A DNA stretch of 64,000 bases from Druceiella hillmani (taxonomy: Eukaryota > Arthropoda > Insecta > Lepidoptera > Hepialidae). Where the stretch lies: positions 2,023,501 to 2,087,500 of the forward strand of contig JAYKKI010000088.1 of assembly GCA_039881145.1 (NCBI GenBank), given 5' to 3'. The translations under genes were made by a program, and so were the position numbers. Shown piece after piece: positions 11,745 through 24,441 of this stretch (position 1 is its first letter; each line of letters opens with the position of its first letter). The notes below the pieces were generated by a model. The model did not search any database and was not told the DNA's origin. It saw only the letters and a program-made list of their open reading frames with translations.

Positions 11745-13204
11745 ATATAGATCTAGAATCAATTTTTATGAACTTTGCGTAGGCTTCTAAAAATCCTGTT
11801 TTAAAGGGGGGGAAGTTTTTTTTTTTTTTTAGTTTTTTTGGAGATAATATCTTGTAACCTGACAACTGTCGATGAAGGTATGGAGTTTCTGGATTGCCGT
11901 TTATGACATTCTGTATGACACCTCACTTGATGAGGTTCGTGAGAAAAACACTTTTCAACCCCAAGTTTGATATAGAGAAGCTTCATCAGAAAAGAAAAGA
12001 TTTTTCTTAACTTTCACTACTTAATGTTATCCAACTACGTGCTTAAACGTTTACCAACACTTGTAAAGTAAATTTTCACTACTATGGGCCTTAAACTGAA
12101 AGAACTACAATATTGGCATAGAATTATTTGTGTTTCGTTTCTGCTGCTTGGATATAAAAATCGAAATATTGTCATTATACAAAATTGACATCAATCGTAA
12201 CGGCACTTGCGGTGTATTGAAAATGCTGTAACAGACAATTTTTCCTAGAATTTTCTATAATCTAAAATTATTGGTACGAAAACGCATTTAAAAATCGATA
12301 CCGAGCATGGAGAGCTAATCGCGCCCAAATGTGCGACAGGTTCTGTCAAAGTCATTTCAAACTTCAATAATTCGCCTAAACATAAACATAATGCGTCATC
12401 TTGATCTCGTTTTAAAAAGAAGGATGAATGTTTATGGCAATCATCCACGTGAATTTTTAAAAGAGTTTGAAATAAAAAAAAAGCCATTTTATTAAAATAT
12501 TACAATATATGAGAGCAAAGTACACTGAAAACTACCGGCTTGGATACAAAACCAACATACGATACTGCTGTGAATATAGGCAACCTAAGTGCGTTAGGCG
12601 GCACCTGATGAGCCTGGGTCTAGTGTGGACACGAATCTCCACATAAAAAAACTTGTTTAGACTTGATATTTGCAAGAGGTATCCAAATAATGTTAAAGCC
12701 CTACGTGACTTATTACTCACACTATTTCCTGTATTCATAAAATGTCGCGATAGATTAAACGATTCGAAACAAATCAAAAGTCATTTTCAAGTTACTCTAC
12801 AAAATTGAATTTTTCACAGAAAGAACTGTGTTTATACATCACTTAAATATGTCATCATTAGTTTAATCGGCGTAAATTAGAAATGTTATCACAGAACCGT
12901 GCTTTATTCGTCGAACATCCGGCTGTCCGGCTTATATCCGTTTTAAAATGGCGAAATTATACGTTAACGCATATTAATAAGATAACCTTAAGGTAATGAT
13001 TATCTTAGCGATATATCTTATGACCGTGAAACTTTTCATCGTTATAAAATGATTATGAATAAAAATATAGATAAACAACATTAATTTGCTTAATTGATTA
13101 TTAAAGGTATTACTCCATCTCGGCACGTTCTACTGTCCGATTTGTGAGTTTAAGGGTCTTGATCGTAAAGTGTTTGGGCGGTTCACTTCGACTATTTTAA
13201 AAAA
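11745..13204. other. No gene seen
   Basis: AT-rich spacer. A fragment of the dispersed repeat (ATGAACTTTGCGTAGGCTTC) lies at 11768-11800. The region 12540-12700 is slightly GC-richer (GCGGCACCTGATGAGCCTGG) but has no recognisable product on either strand. Confidence 0.4.
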
Positions 13205-16200
13205 AATTTTGAAGTGAAAACTTCTTTAATGCTTTAGTACGTACTTCTTTAGTACTTAGTTTCTTTAGTACGTACCTGCGCTCTTTGTACACCAGGTACT
13301 TTTTCTGAGCAAAGAACGTAAATGAGCCGTACGCTGAGCCGTCAGGTTCGGGTCGGTGACGCTAAATCCAAGTGAATTAATTTTTTAGGCGTGCATGGTG
13401 CGTACTTTTAACATATCAGGCGAACTACTTTTTTTACACGCACCATGTACATGCACACTATTTTAAAATATCAAATGAACTACTTTTTTAGGCGCACAAA
13501 GCGCACTATTTTAAAATATCAAGTGAACTATTTTTTTAGACGCACCTAGCGCCCTATTTTAAAATATCAAGTGAACTACTTTTTAGGCACACCATGCGTA
13601 CTTTTAAAATTTCAAGTGAATGAACTACTTTTTACGCGTACAATGCGCACTATTTTAAAATATCAAGTCAACTACGTTTTTAAACGTACCATGCTCACTA
13701 TTTTAAAATATCAAGTGAACTACTTTTTAAACGCACCATGTGTACTATTTTAAAATATCAAGTGAACTACTTTTTTAAACGCGCCATGTGTACTATTTTA
13801 AAATATCAAGTGAACTACTTTTTTATATGCACCATGCGCACTTTTAAAAAACAAAATTAACTACTATTTAGATGCCTCATGCGCACTATTTTAAAATATC
13901 AGATGAACTACTTTTTAGACGTACCATGCGGACTTTTAAAATACTAAATTAACTACTTTTTATATACCCCATGCGCACTATTTTAAAATATCAATTAAAC
14001 TACTTTTTAAACGCACCATGCGCATTTGTAAAATATCAAGTGAACTACTTTTTTAAACGCACCATGTGCACTTTTAAAATATTAAATGAACTACTTTTTA
14101 GATGCCCCATGCGCACTATTTTAAAATATCAATTAAATTACTTTTTAGACGCACCATGCGCACTTGTAAAATATCAAATGAACTATTTTCTTAGGCGCAC
14201 CAAGCTCACCATTTTAAAATATCAAGTGAACTACTTTTAAGGCGTACCATGCGTACTTTAAAATAAATTTCGAGTGAACTATTTTTTAGGCGCACCATGC
14301 GCACTTGTGAAATATCAAGTGAACTATTTTATTAGGCGCACCAAGCTCACCATTTTCAAATATCAAGTGAACTACTTTTTAGGCGTACCATGGGTACTTT
14401 TAAAATATCGAGCGAACTATTTTTTAGGCGCACCATGCGCACTTGTATAATATCAAGTGTACTATTTTATTAGGCGCACCAAGCTCACCATTTTAAAATA
14501 TGAAATAAACTACTTTTTAGGCGTACCATGCGCACTTTTAAAATATTGAGTGGACCATTTTTTAGGCGCACCATGCAACTTTTAAAATATCAAGTGAACT
14601 ACTTTCTTAGGCGTACATGTGTACTATTTTAAAATATCTTGTGAAATACTTTTTTATGTGGACCATGCGCCCTATTTTAAAATATCAATTAAACTACTTT
14701 CTTAGGCGCACGATGCGCACTATTTTAAAATACCAAGTGAACTACTTTCTTAAGCGCACCATGTGCACTATTTCAAAATATCAATTGAACTACTTTTTTA
14801 GGCGCACCATACGCACTATTTTAAAATATCAATTGAACTACTTTTTTAGGCGCACCATGCGCACTATTTTAAAATACCAAGTGAACTACTCTCTGAAGCG
14901 CACCATGTGCACTATTTCAAAATATCAATTGAACTACTTTTTTAGGCGCACCATGCGTACTATTTTAAAATATCAATTAAACTACTTTTTAGACGCACCA
15001 TGCGCACTTGTAAAATATCAAGTGAACTACTTTCTTAGGCGCACCAAGTTCACCATTTTAAAATATCAAGTGAACTAGTTTTTTACGCGCACCATGCGTA
15101 CTATTTTAAAATACCAGGTGAACTACTTTTTAGGCGTACCGTGCAAACTTTTAAAATATCAAGTGAACTATTTTTAGGCGCATCATGCGCACTTTTAAAA
15201 TACTAAGTGAACTACTTTCTTAAGCGCACAATGTGCACTATTTTAAAATATCAATTGAACTACTTTTTTAGGTGCACCAGGCGCTCTTTTAAAATATCAA
15301 GTGAACTAGTTTTTTACGCGCACCATGCGTACTATTTTAAAATATCAAGTGAACTACTTTTTAGGCGTACCATGCGAACTTTTAAAATATCAAGTGAACT
15401 ATTTTTAGGCGCACCATGCGCACTTTTGAAATACCAAGTGAACTACTTTCTTAAGCGCACAATGTGCACTATTTTAAAATATCAATTGAACTACTTTTTT
15501 AGGTGCACCAGGCGCTCTTTTAAAATATCAAGTGAACTAGTTTTTTACGCGCACCATGCGTACTATTTTAAAATATCAAGTGAACTATTTTTCTAGGCGC
15601 ACCAAGCTCACCATTTTAAAATATCAAGTGAACTACTTTTTTACGTGCACCATGCGTACTATTTTAAAATATCAAGTGAACTACTTTTTAGTTGTACTAT
15701 GCGCACTTTTAAATTATCAAGTGAACTACTTTTTTTGGGCGCACCATGTGCACTATTTTAAAATATTAATTGGAATACTTTTTAGACGCACCATGCGCAC
15801 TTGTGAAATATCAAGTGAACTATTTTCTTAGGCGCACCAAGCTCACCATTTTAAAATATCAAGTGAACTACTTTTTAGGCGTACCATGCGAACTTTTAAA
15901 ATATCAATTGAACTACTTTGTTAGGCGCACCATGCGCATTTTTAAAATATCAAGTGAACTACTTTTTCAGGCGCATCATACGCACCATTTTAAAATATCA
16001 AGTGAACTACTTTCTTAGGCGCACCATGCGCAGTTTTTTTAGATATTTCACAAAATTTGAATCTAAAGAATTTATAACATATTTTAGTTTCCACCTGTTG
16101 TCTCATTCTTAGAATATGATAGCAAGGAAGAAGTCCGATCAGAGGAAAGTTCCACTGAATTATTAATTCGCAAATAAAATTATATATTTTGTCTCTAATA

Positions 16201-16350
16201 TTACTTTATGAATTAGAAAAAATTGTAATTTAAAATTGGTATTGATTCGCCGAACTAATTAAAATAATCAATCATTTAACATCAATGTAATTATTATTAC
16301 ATATATATATATATATTTTAATATTAGAAGTTTTCACTTCTATCGTGTGA
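13205..16350. mobile_element. Possible element bounded by inverted hairpin motifs
   Basis: GAAGTGAAAACTTC at 13211-13224 and its exact inverse GAAGTTTTCACTTC at 16327-16340 bracket the minisatellite array. Each motif is also a small hairpin. A second pair with the same layout, GAAGTAAAACTTC and GAAGTTTTACTTC, lies at 62970 and 63489. Similar bases also lie outside the motifs (left CTTTA, right TCGTGT). The two loci may therefore be copies of one element family with different interiors. No target duplication was identified. Confidence 0.35.
13387..16034. repeat. Minisatellite array of 44-48-bp units, over 50 copies
   Basis: The unit is AGGCGCACCATGCGCACTAT, then TTTAAAATATCAAGTGAACT and ACTTTTT. 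Unit length varies mainly through the T run and the CACTAT/CACT difference. Most units contain the small hairpin GCGCA-CCA-TGCGC. Where units are exactly 48 bp the array stays open, giving a 153-residue frame with a 16-residue period (14617-15078). Base changes accumulate freely and frames are not maintained across the array, so it is not a gene. A five-unit higher-order repeat of about 240 bp is visible at 15200-15600. Confidence 0.95.
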
Positions 16351-16607
16351 TCATACGCACACACATAATTTTTTCATTCATTGTACTGGTTTTTAGGGGT
16401 AAAAAGGGGTAACCTTTTAAGCTCACTCACTTGTCGGTCCCTCTTTAAGCTTGTCACAACCCTTTGTTGTTAGAGACCATTTGAGACAAAAACTTAAAAT
16501 TTGGCGTAGCGACAAAGCATATCAATCCGCATATACCTCAACAGCTAACACTTAAAACTATTTATAGGAAATTTTACAGGGTTGAAATTAATATTTAAAT
16601 TCTTTTT

Positions 16608-17140
16608 AGGGTTTCGGCCCTCAAAATGAAAGAAGAAACAGAACCATTATACCGCTTTGTTGTCCGTCCGTTTTTCTTTCTGTTAAGGTCCTTTTCCTTA
16701 GAAATGGCTATTAAGTAGTAACTAATATTATGTACTGAGGTCTATAGCCTTAGATTGCTGTAAAAATTTCCAGTTTTTTGGCTCACACAACAAAAGATAT
16801 GGCCCTTTAGAGTAATTTTTTTTTCTTACTCAATTATCATCAAAACCTACGAGGTACTTCTGGTAAAATTTTGAGAGTCGGTGTAATGGGATGTTTTGTA
16901 GCACAAGGGAAACGTCCAAAAATTAATTATTTCTAATTTGGTATGGAATTATACATTTTTATAATTAGTTTGTTTTTATGCTTGTGAAGGTTATAGCAGG
17001 CAATAAATCTACGTTGTGAAAAATTAATATTTATAACAAGTTTAATTATAAATATTATGTTCTCTTAAATGTTTATAAGTGTCTATATGTGTAAGGAACC
17101 CTCGTAGTGCGAGTTTTACACGTGATCGATAGTTTTTTTT
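16608..17140 (+). mobile_element. Dispersed lepidopteran repeat, near full length
   Basis: It begins TAGGGTTTCGGCCCTCAAAA, passes TTGTTGTCCGTCCGTTTTTC, the body segment ACCTACGAGGTACTTCTGG and CTACGTTGTGAAAAATTAAT. It ends GGAACCCTCGTAGTGCGAGT, then a T run. This is the classic lepidopteran interspersed repeat layout. It is non-coding. Partial copies elsewhere in the window let the two ends be recognised. Confidence 0.75.
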
Positions 17141-17156
17141 AAATTTAATATCTCGA

Positions 17157-17393
17157 GTGGAGAATCGGTCGAAAGTGTGTGTTGTAGCGATTCCAAAGAT
17201 ATTTATCCAGAATTTTTTGAAAGATCGTTTTAGAGATATCGCTGAAAGTAAACAAAAAAAACAATATTCTACACCCCATCTGCAAATAGGAAATTGTTAT
17301 AATTTTGAAAAACGCCATTTTAGCTTATCTAAAGTTTACTAAGAAAATGTAGGGATTACTCAAAATCTCTTGATTTTTTTTAGAAAATCATGA
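17157..17393. other. No gene seen
   Basis: This is a short AT-rich interval between two repeats. A 61-residue open frame is present, without protein-like features. Confidence 0.4.
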
Positions 17394-18123
17394 TACTTAT
17401 TTATTTACTTATCATATTTTATGTATAGTCCATATGGCAGACTTATTGCTACATGAGCAATCTCCTCCAGTCAACCGTGATAATTGGTATTGAAATTTAG
17501 TTGGTAGACTGTAAGAGATTTTACAATGAAAATTCTTTAAAAAAATACAAAATTACAAGTAAAACAAACTATTTACATAATTTGGATGGGAAAGACAGAA
17601 AAGGAAAGGAAAAGGTTTCAGGAGAGGCAGGACTTTTTCACTCGATCTTTGAAAATATTTAGAGACGTGATTTTCCTGATGCCAGGATCCAGGTGATTCC
17701 AAATTTTTGCTGCTTGGACAGTGAAGGATTATTCGTTATTGGTAGAGGTGTGTTTAGGAATAAGGAGTGAACTTTCAGATCGTAGCCCAAGGCCTTGAGC
17801 AGACAGATCTTTAAATTTGCCACTAAGATAATTTAGGTTCTGAGGATTTTTTAATATATTAAAAACAAGTGTAAGTATGTGAAGTTAGCGTCGATCACGG
17901 ATCTTCAGCCATTTGAGACGTGACCTGTATTCAGAAATGTGATCATATTTTCTAAGGCTGAAGATAAACCGGACGCACAAATTTTGAAGAAGTTCCAAAT
18001 TGCACAAATATTCATCATTAAGATCAGGATAGTACACATCTCCACATCTCCATAATCAATTAATGGTAATAAGAGTGTATGATAAGAGTACTTAGATACA
18101 CGTGAAAAGGTAAACCATGCCAT
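17394..18123 (-). pseudogene. 5'-truncated LINE, reverse transcriptase C-terminal end
   Basis: Read on the minus strand it opens near HTLLLPLIDYGD and continues through LQNLCVRFIFSLRKYDHISE, YRSRLKWLK and the end segment FKDRVKKSCLS. This is the C-terminal tail found after the polymerase domain of CR1/jockey-type LINEs. A roughly 200-bp 3' untranslated region and a TAA-rich tail (17394-17415) follow. Frameshifts, stops and 5' truncation make it dead. A sister copy lies at 37885-38718. A 72-residue open frame at 17905-18123 is one surviving piece. Confidence 0.85.
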
Positions 18124-18129
18124 ATATTT

Positions 18130-18265
18130 ACAGGTTGAAAAATAATATTAATGTTTGGAAATAGTTTACTATAATTACCGTATCACTTTTAATGTTTATA
18201 AATACTTAAGTGTGTACGGTATCTTCTTAGTGCGAGTTTTATTCGCTCTTAACAAGTTTTATTAT
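18130..18265 (+). mobile_element. Dispersed lepidopteran repeat, 3' end
   Basis: ATAAATACTTAAGTGTGTAC followed by TTAGTGCGAGTTTTATTCGC and a T run matches the 3' end of the copy at 16608-17140. Confidence 0.6.
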
Positions 18266-18399
18266 TCATAGTTTCCCTTTATTTTTTCTAAATATTCTTG
18301 TTTATTACTTTTTTTTTTTAAGTATTGATACTGAAATATAAGTTGCGCAAGAGTATTAATAAAAAAACATATTTTTAATATTAATATTTCTTATTTCAG

Positions 18400-18834
18400 A
18401 TTATTTCGCGAGCAAAGACTGAACTTCGCAACACTCGAAGGAGTAGACTTAATTTGAACAAATTCATTAAATCGAACCCTCCATCAGATGTGATGTATTT
18501 AACACACGATATTTAAAAAGTGTATTAGTAAATATAATCAAAATATTGCTAAGTGTTTATTCAAATACGCAGCTAATTGTGAAAATTTCATTAAATGTTG
18601 AGAAATCTTCTAAGTTCTAAAGATAAATCAAAATAAACAATAAAAGTCCTGAAATAAACAGCATAAGTCTCGTTATAAACGGCAAATAAACGCCGCAAGT
18701 CACCATACGAATAAAAGATAAACGAAAGAAGTATTTAAATTAAAATTGAGTGAAGTTAAAATCTTGTGCTCTTAGTCGTAAAAGTGTCTGCCTTTGTGGA
18801 ATTTTGGAACCTTACCAGGTCATATTTTTTAAAA
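18400..18834 (+). other. Possible 5' untranslated part of the MGCNTSQ exon
   Basis: A pyrimidine-rich acceptor (ATTTCTTATTTCAG, AG at 18398-18399) precedes a stretch leading to the ATG at 18835. It may be the untranslated part of the same exon. A transcription start inside the interval is equally possible. Confidence 0.35.
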
Positions 18835-18916
18835 ATGGGTTGCAACACGAGCCAGGAAGCAACAAAGGCGGGGAAGGAGGAGCAAGAAAAGTCTAAGCAG
18901 GAGAAGGAATCTAAGG
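18835..18916 (+). CDS. First coding exon of an N-terminally acylated protein
   Basis: The ATG at 18835 has A at -3 and encodes MGCNTSQEATKAGKEEQ followed by a Lys/Glu/Ser-rich stretch, 27 codons in all. It ends in AAGG|GTGAGT, a near-perfect splice donor at 18917, leaving one base of a split codon. MGC at the start, with Ser at position 6, is the dual myristoylation/palmitoylation signature of membrane-tethered signalling proteins. Igloo-like or neuromodulin-like IQ proteins of insects are my tentative suggestion. The frame is also open upstream without another ATG. The remaining exons are not visible downstream in the window. Confidence 0.6.
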
Positions 18917-19339
18917 GTGAGTTTTGTTGTAAAATTTTGCGTAATAATAAAGCGTGTTTAGATATATTTATTTTTAAATATAGTTCTTAATCGAAATGTT
19001 AGAAAAAAAGGAATGAAAACGTTCGTTTTCATGTCCGTGAAAGTTTGTGCAGGTTACTTGATATAATACATTATTGGAACGAAGGAACATTTGGCGAATG
19101 AGAGCTAGCCCGAAAAATGTTTGAGATTTCGACCGACACTTTTACTACGGTATAAAAGTGTAAGATTTAACATTTAAAAAAATCTATTGATTGTTTCCAG
19201 TTATCGTTTTTAAAATGTTAATATGTACTTTGTTTTTTATTATTTTTACTTCTTAATATTTGGAGTTTACTCCTTAAGAATCGATTTTTATATGTAGCGC
19301 CCGGTAGTAAAATCAAACGGTTAGAGCGTTAAAAAAAGT

Positions 19340-19985
19340 GTAACAGTTTGTAAGTTTAGATGCAGGAGCGGATATTACCTACGAAACTACTGATGTGATT
19401 TCAAAAATTCTTTCACCAATATTTAGAAAGGACTTTCAGGATGGACATACGTTGAATATTACCAGTTAGTTTTTTTTCATATAATATAAAACAGTTTTTA
19501 GTATGGATTTAGCATTTTTTATTAGTATTTTTTTTATTAAGATTACCTCAATCTTCGAAACTACTCACCCGATTCAAAAAACTCTTTTACCAATATTTAG
19601 AAAGGATCTGCAGGATGGACTTAGACTTTAGGCTATATATTAGCTCATTAAACAAATTTTCATATATTATAAAAAAGTTAAATTTTGTAAGTTTGGATGT
19701 AGGAGGTAATCTCCGAAACGACTAATCCAATTTAAAAAATTCTTTCATCAATATTTACAAATGACCTTCAGGTTGGACAAACGTTGAATATTACCCGTTA
19801 ATTTTTTTTATATATTATAAAAAAGTTAAATTTTATAAGTTTGGATGTGAGAAGTTAATCTTCGTAATTATTCATCCAACTTTAAAAGTTCTTTTACCAA
19901 TATTTAGAAAGGACCTTCAGAATGGACATAGGTTGTATATTATCCCGTTAAAAAATTTTCATGGACACCAGCTTGGCAACGCAAG
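19340..19985. repeat. Four tandem units of about 150-175 bp
   Basis: Each unit contains GTAAGTTTGGATGTAGGAGG, CGAAACTACT, TCTTTCACCAATATTTAGAA and TTCAGGATGGACATACG. The wording resembles the interior of lepidopteran Helitron-like elements (CGAAACTACT...CCGATT), so the array probably expanded from one such element. Its first unit follows the MGCNTSQ exon by about 420 bp, which puts the array inside that gene's intron if the exon is real. Confidence 0.8.
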
Positions 19986-21640
19986 TCAACCAAAAAACAG
20001 TCGAGCGAAAGTGTTTCTTATGAACATTGCCTTAACGGTAAGAAATGAGATAAATTGATAGATGATATTGGTATTTATATTCATATACAGTGTTACCTAT
20101 TTTATACAATCCACAATATTCGTAATTAAGAAATAAACTCCAGTGGCGCGTTAGTGCTGACACTCAAAATGTTTTATTCGTTATTATTATTATTTATTTT
20201 CAACATTTCTTGATATATTGAAAATATAATATGTTCATATTTATTAAGACAGCTTTTAATTTTATTTGAAACAGTTTTTTAATGTTACTAAAAATACCAT
20301 TATTTTAAAATTACATATATTTCCTTTTTTGTATATTTTCTAATCAGTGGGTGGTTATTTTGCAAAATCTGTATTTGAGATCATGTGAAATTTAGCAAAT
20401 TAACTTAATGTATACAAACATAATACCAAACAGTTGGACATACGAATATCTTGTTTCAAATGGGCGACTTTTATGCGAATCTTGAGTGTTAGAAATTGTA
20501 TGAATGATAATTAAAAGGCATGTGGTTGTAATCAATAATGGTATTGTAAATTAATTATGTCGAAAGCTTTTAATTATCTTTAATGAAATGTTCAAGAAAT
20601 AAGAAAGTACATATAAACGTTGAGTCATTTATAGTTGGTTACTTCTCAAAAACGACTTCCTTCACCATTCGTACAGCGCCATCTATTGTAGGTACTCTGT
20701 TACTTGTTGTGAACAAAGATATGAACCCATTTTGATTGCGAGCAAGGTTTTTTGACTTTACGTTAGATGGCGCATACATATTCGAGGTTTGTGAACTAGA
20801 GTTTCCCCAGCTTTAGCAGAAATTGTTTTACCAACAAAAATTGGTTATTTTTTTTGTGCATAGATGGCCAATATTACTTTCACCACAGTTACAAATCACA
20901 AAATATGTTCAAAAAATTGTTACAAGAAATTGGAAATAACTTTAATAATTACGTGCAAATAAGTTCTGAATAACATTTAAGTTTTTTTTATTGTTCTTTG
21001 CGACACTCACTTGCGGTCTCTTTATTTGTTATGTTTGTTTCTTTGTGGCCATCTATACCCGTTGCCTTTTACTTTTCAACGGAAATCCGGAAAAGTTTAA
21101 AATATTTGAATGTAATTTGTTTATTTTATTACAAAAATTATTTAGTGTTAACAGTTATGTTGATTTACTCGGGGACTTTATAATAGCGATTTAAATGTAA
21201 TTAATTGATAAGATCGGAATATATCCCCTGAGAGATGTTATTATGACTAACTACTGAGATTGAAGCAGGATATAATTCAGCCATTTTAAACTACGTTTAG
21301 TTCCTAATGACAAAATTAAATGATCTATATATATATTGCTTATGATAGCTTAATTTATTTGATCGAATGTCGAGACGTAAAAATTTAAATTTGATTTTAT
21401 TTAGTTTTAAATATTTGATACAGAAATTACGTGTCTGATACAGAAATGGTGGTATCGATATCTAGACTTATGTATACATTAGAAAACTAAATAATTTGAT
21501 TGGTTTTAAACAATTTAAAAACCGATATTATCTGCAACTATGAATGTGTGTTGTCAAATTAATATAGGAAGTCGTCTTAATAGTTTCCTGAACAAAATAA
21601 GACGATTATAATCAAGAAAAGTTATCCGAATTATATTCCC
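19986..21640. other. No gene seen; inverted GCGCCATCTA words
   Basis: AT-rich spacer. CAGCGCCATCTATTG near 20675 and TTAGATGGCGCATAC near 20762 are inverted and about 90 bp apart, a likely remnant of a small element. The two overlapping frames near 21000 look like chance. Confidence 0.4.
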
Positions 21641-22030
21641 TTATCGATGAACACGATATCACCACAGCAACGAAAACAACACGCTAGTTAGCCTCTATAT
21701 TAAGTACGCGAATTTATTTAGAACTTTTGGCGCTGAACGTACCAGTCACTTCGGGGATGAATAATTTAGGCGTAAATTATTAAATGTGAATCAAACATAC
21801 AATTATTAAGATATTTCCCTTCACTCCTTCTCGCACATGCTTTCATTAACCCTTCACTCCTTCTCGCACATACTTTTATTAATGCTTTTATGCACTCCAC
21901 ATGTTTCCTGCGGTTTTTATTTCAACTTTAATGTAAGGGTTACGCTGTGCACTGCACACTGGGCGTTACGTGGCAACATCAAAACGATACGACGCGGTGC
22001 AGCGAACGCCTTATTCGGCTTTTAATGTTA
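21640..22030 (+). mobile_element. Repeat related to 23265-24000, possibly LTR-derived
   Basis: Shares ATCACCACAGCAACGAAAAC, then TTTTTGGC-type GAACGT words and CACTCCTTCTCGCACATGC with the segment at 23265-24000. The word TTTTGGCGCTGAACGTACC could be a decayed primer-binding site of an LTR retrotransposon, but no LTR or coding part is recognisable. The short unit CCTTCACTCCTTCTCGCACA is itself duplicated at 21818 and 21850. Confidence 0.4.
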
Positions 22031-23264
22031 GGCAATATGAGTACTGTTTCGCAGAAAGAAAAAAATTATTATATTGCTAATTCAGTGTTATTTTTTAATT
22101 TTCATGGAGATTATAATAATGAAACATTTAAATATAATTATAATTCCACGTTGAAATGTTGATAACATAAAAAAATATTATTGAAACTATACTAATTATC
22201 TGTAAGGATTTAATAAAAAATAACGCATGCAACTCAGTACATGTGACATAAGTGGAACTTCTTTGACGATCTAAACCTCTGTTTAAAAATATAGTAAAGG
22301 GCAAAAGAAGAAAGAGAAAGAGAGATAGAGAGAGAGATAGAAATACTAATTATCTATAAATATTACTCTCTGTTGAAATATAAACACACACGTGTACACT
22401 TCAAAGATGCAAACATGCTTAAGGGAAATATAAATAAGTTCAGTTAAATATTAAAAAAAAACATATACCAAATATAGGTCTATAGATTGTATTAAATTCT
22501 TATAAGAAGGTTTTATTACCATACATTCAGAAAAATTAATAAAATGTCATTTGAAATCGACGTAAACATGCAATAAAATCTTTACCTAAATTTCCATAGA
22601 CAATTGTCAATTAAAAAATAGCCACTATGCCAGTACCGGAACACGGCTGAAGGAAGTCGGGATATATTGCTCCTGTTGTTAATTATATTTATGACAACTA
22701 TATGTACGGGTTCATCGCGGATATATAAATAAATTAAGTACATATATTGTCAGTCTTGTAACGGATGAAGTATACGCAAAATTAGTAATAAATCAATCGT
22801 AATAGACGAAATTTTGACAGTTTACTTTTGACAGATATAAAATACAAATAGCTAATGTCAGTAGTGAGAGCTATCTTTGTTTGTTTTCGAGTGTGTGTAT
22901 ACTTCTTGCCTTATTCTATCCTGTTCATCTATCTCTCTCGGTTGTTAGCTAAGTACCTATTTTTCGCCCTTCTTGCGACAGATTCGTTACATTCTGACAT
23001 CAAAAAAACGTTGCACGAAAAACGTTGCGACCTTGAAAATTTTACTCTTATGGCGCCCATTGAAGTTTTATTTCAAAAGTTATCTTCGTATTATAAAGCA
23101 ATTCGTAAAAATATTGTTATACCGATTGACCAACACTGTATATTATATACATACTAGTATGACGTTTTATATCTATAGGATTTGTTATAATAACGGCAGT
23201 ACAGTTAAATGAACGAATTTCTTATACAAAATTAAAATCAAATGAATGCGTTAACAATAACACA
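22031..23264. other. No gene seen; GA-rich simple repeat
   Basis: AT-rich spacer with a purine tract at 22307-22342 (AGAGAGATAGAGAGAGAGAT). Open frames at 22855-23212 overlap in two frames and show no family features. Confidence 0.4.
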
Positions 23265-23673
23265 TGAACTTTCGAAACACGGTATCACCACAGCAACGAA
23301 AACAACATGACAGCCCGCCTCAACAACATGCGCGTGTTATGAACATATTATATTACCTTTTGAAGGACCTGCCTGTTTACGTAGCAAGAAAGATTTACTG
23401 CCCGCTCACTCACTCAGCACATCCTGGTTAAAACGGATACAAAGGACTCATTTCATTAAATTCAAGGAAGCCCCAGTGCAAGTTTAAATATTAAACGATA
23501 GACAGTATACTGGCCATCTATGTAGAACAAAGCGTTCCTTTCATAAAACTGAAGTGTTCTGCATTCCAGCTCCGCACATCGTTAGATATATAAGCCGTCT
23601 TTAACAAGCTTAGAGCATTATTATACAATACTTTATAAAGTTTTGTATAATAACTTGTATTTAGCCTTTTTTA

Positions 23674-23730
<57 letters not shown>

Positions 23731-24000
23731 AGTTAAACATTTTTATTTATTTTTATTCAAAATACATCGGAACATAATTCGCGTTAATTTATTTAAACTT
23801 TTTGGCCCCGAACGTGCCAGTGATTTCGGAGATTAATAATTAACCTGTAAATTAATAGCTGTTAATTAAATATACAACATTCATAATCTATCGCTTCATT
23901 CATTCTTGCATATTCTTTTATCAACACTCTTACGCACTCTTCACTTCTCCTGAGGTTACCATACTTTAAGCATCCCACAATTACATTCATCTATCATCAT
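23265..24000 (+). mobile_element. Second copy of the 21640-type repeat, split by (TA)n
   Basis: GGTATCACCACAGCAACGAA at 23281 and TTTTTGGCCCCGAACGTGCC at 23800 correspond to the two halves of the 21640-22030 copy. A longer interval including a (TA)n tract (23676-23728) separates them. The tract sits between ACTTGTAT and ATACAAGT, giving it inverted flanks. Confidence 0.4.
23676..23728. repeat. (TA)n microsatellite
   Basis: About 52 bp of TA, flanked by the inverted words AACTTGTAT and ATACAAGTT. Confidence 0.95.
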
Positions 24001-24441
24001 TCTCGTCGCCGAGGTTTTCTTTTGTCTTTCATTTTCTTTTCCCCCTCTGTATATCGTTTTTAACCATACTTTCATCACGTTTAATATGAATAAACTATAT
24101 CGGCATTCCTAGTCTACATCTAACCTTCACATTTCCTCCCTTCGGTTCCACGTTGCTGATCAGCTCGGAGAGAGTGCTATAAAAATTACTGGAAGGTGTG
24201 CTGTAAACACCTTCGTCCAAAAGTAACACTTTAAATTTTTACGTCCATAAAACTTTGCGTAACAATAGACTGTTTAACAACATTGAAAATATACCACAAT
24301 TCGGGGTCATCTTATTAGATTATAACGTAAATAAGCTTATTGCTTTTCATTTTCAAAATGTAAACATTCATTTTATAAAATAAAGTAAAGAAATCACAAT
24401 ATTTTTTGAAATTCAATCAGCGTCGCAAACGCCCTGTCAGA

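Noticed and set aside
12600..12645. CACCTGATGAGCCTGGG considered as a second hammerhead
   Set aside because: CTGATGAG is present, but no stem II closes before a GAA, and no stem I or III partner is found.
13571..16112. Several overlapping frames of 60-153 codons with the 16-residue period RRTMRTILKYQVNYFL
   Set aside because: They follow from a 48-bp repeat length divisible by three. Neighbouring units of 44-47 bp break the frame, and base changes show no codon bias.
21720..21760. LTR retrotransposon primer-binding site as a firm call
   Set aside because: TTTTGGCGCTGAACG is suggestive, but no LTR end, second LTR or polymerase sequence accompanies it.
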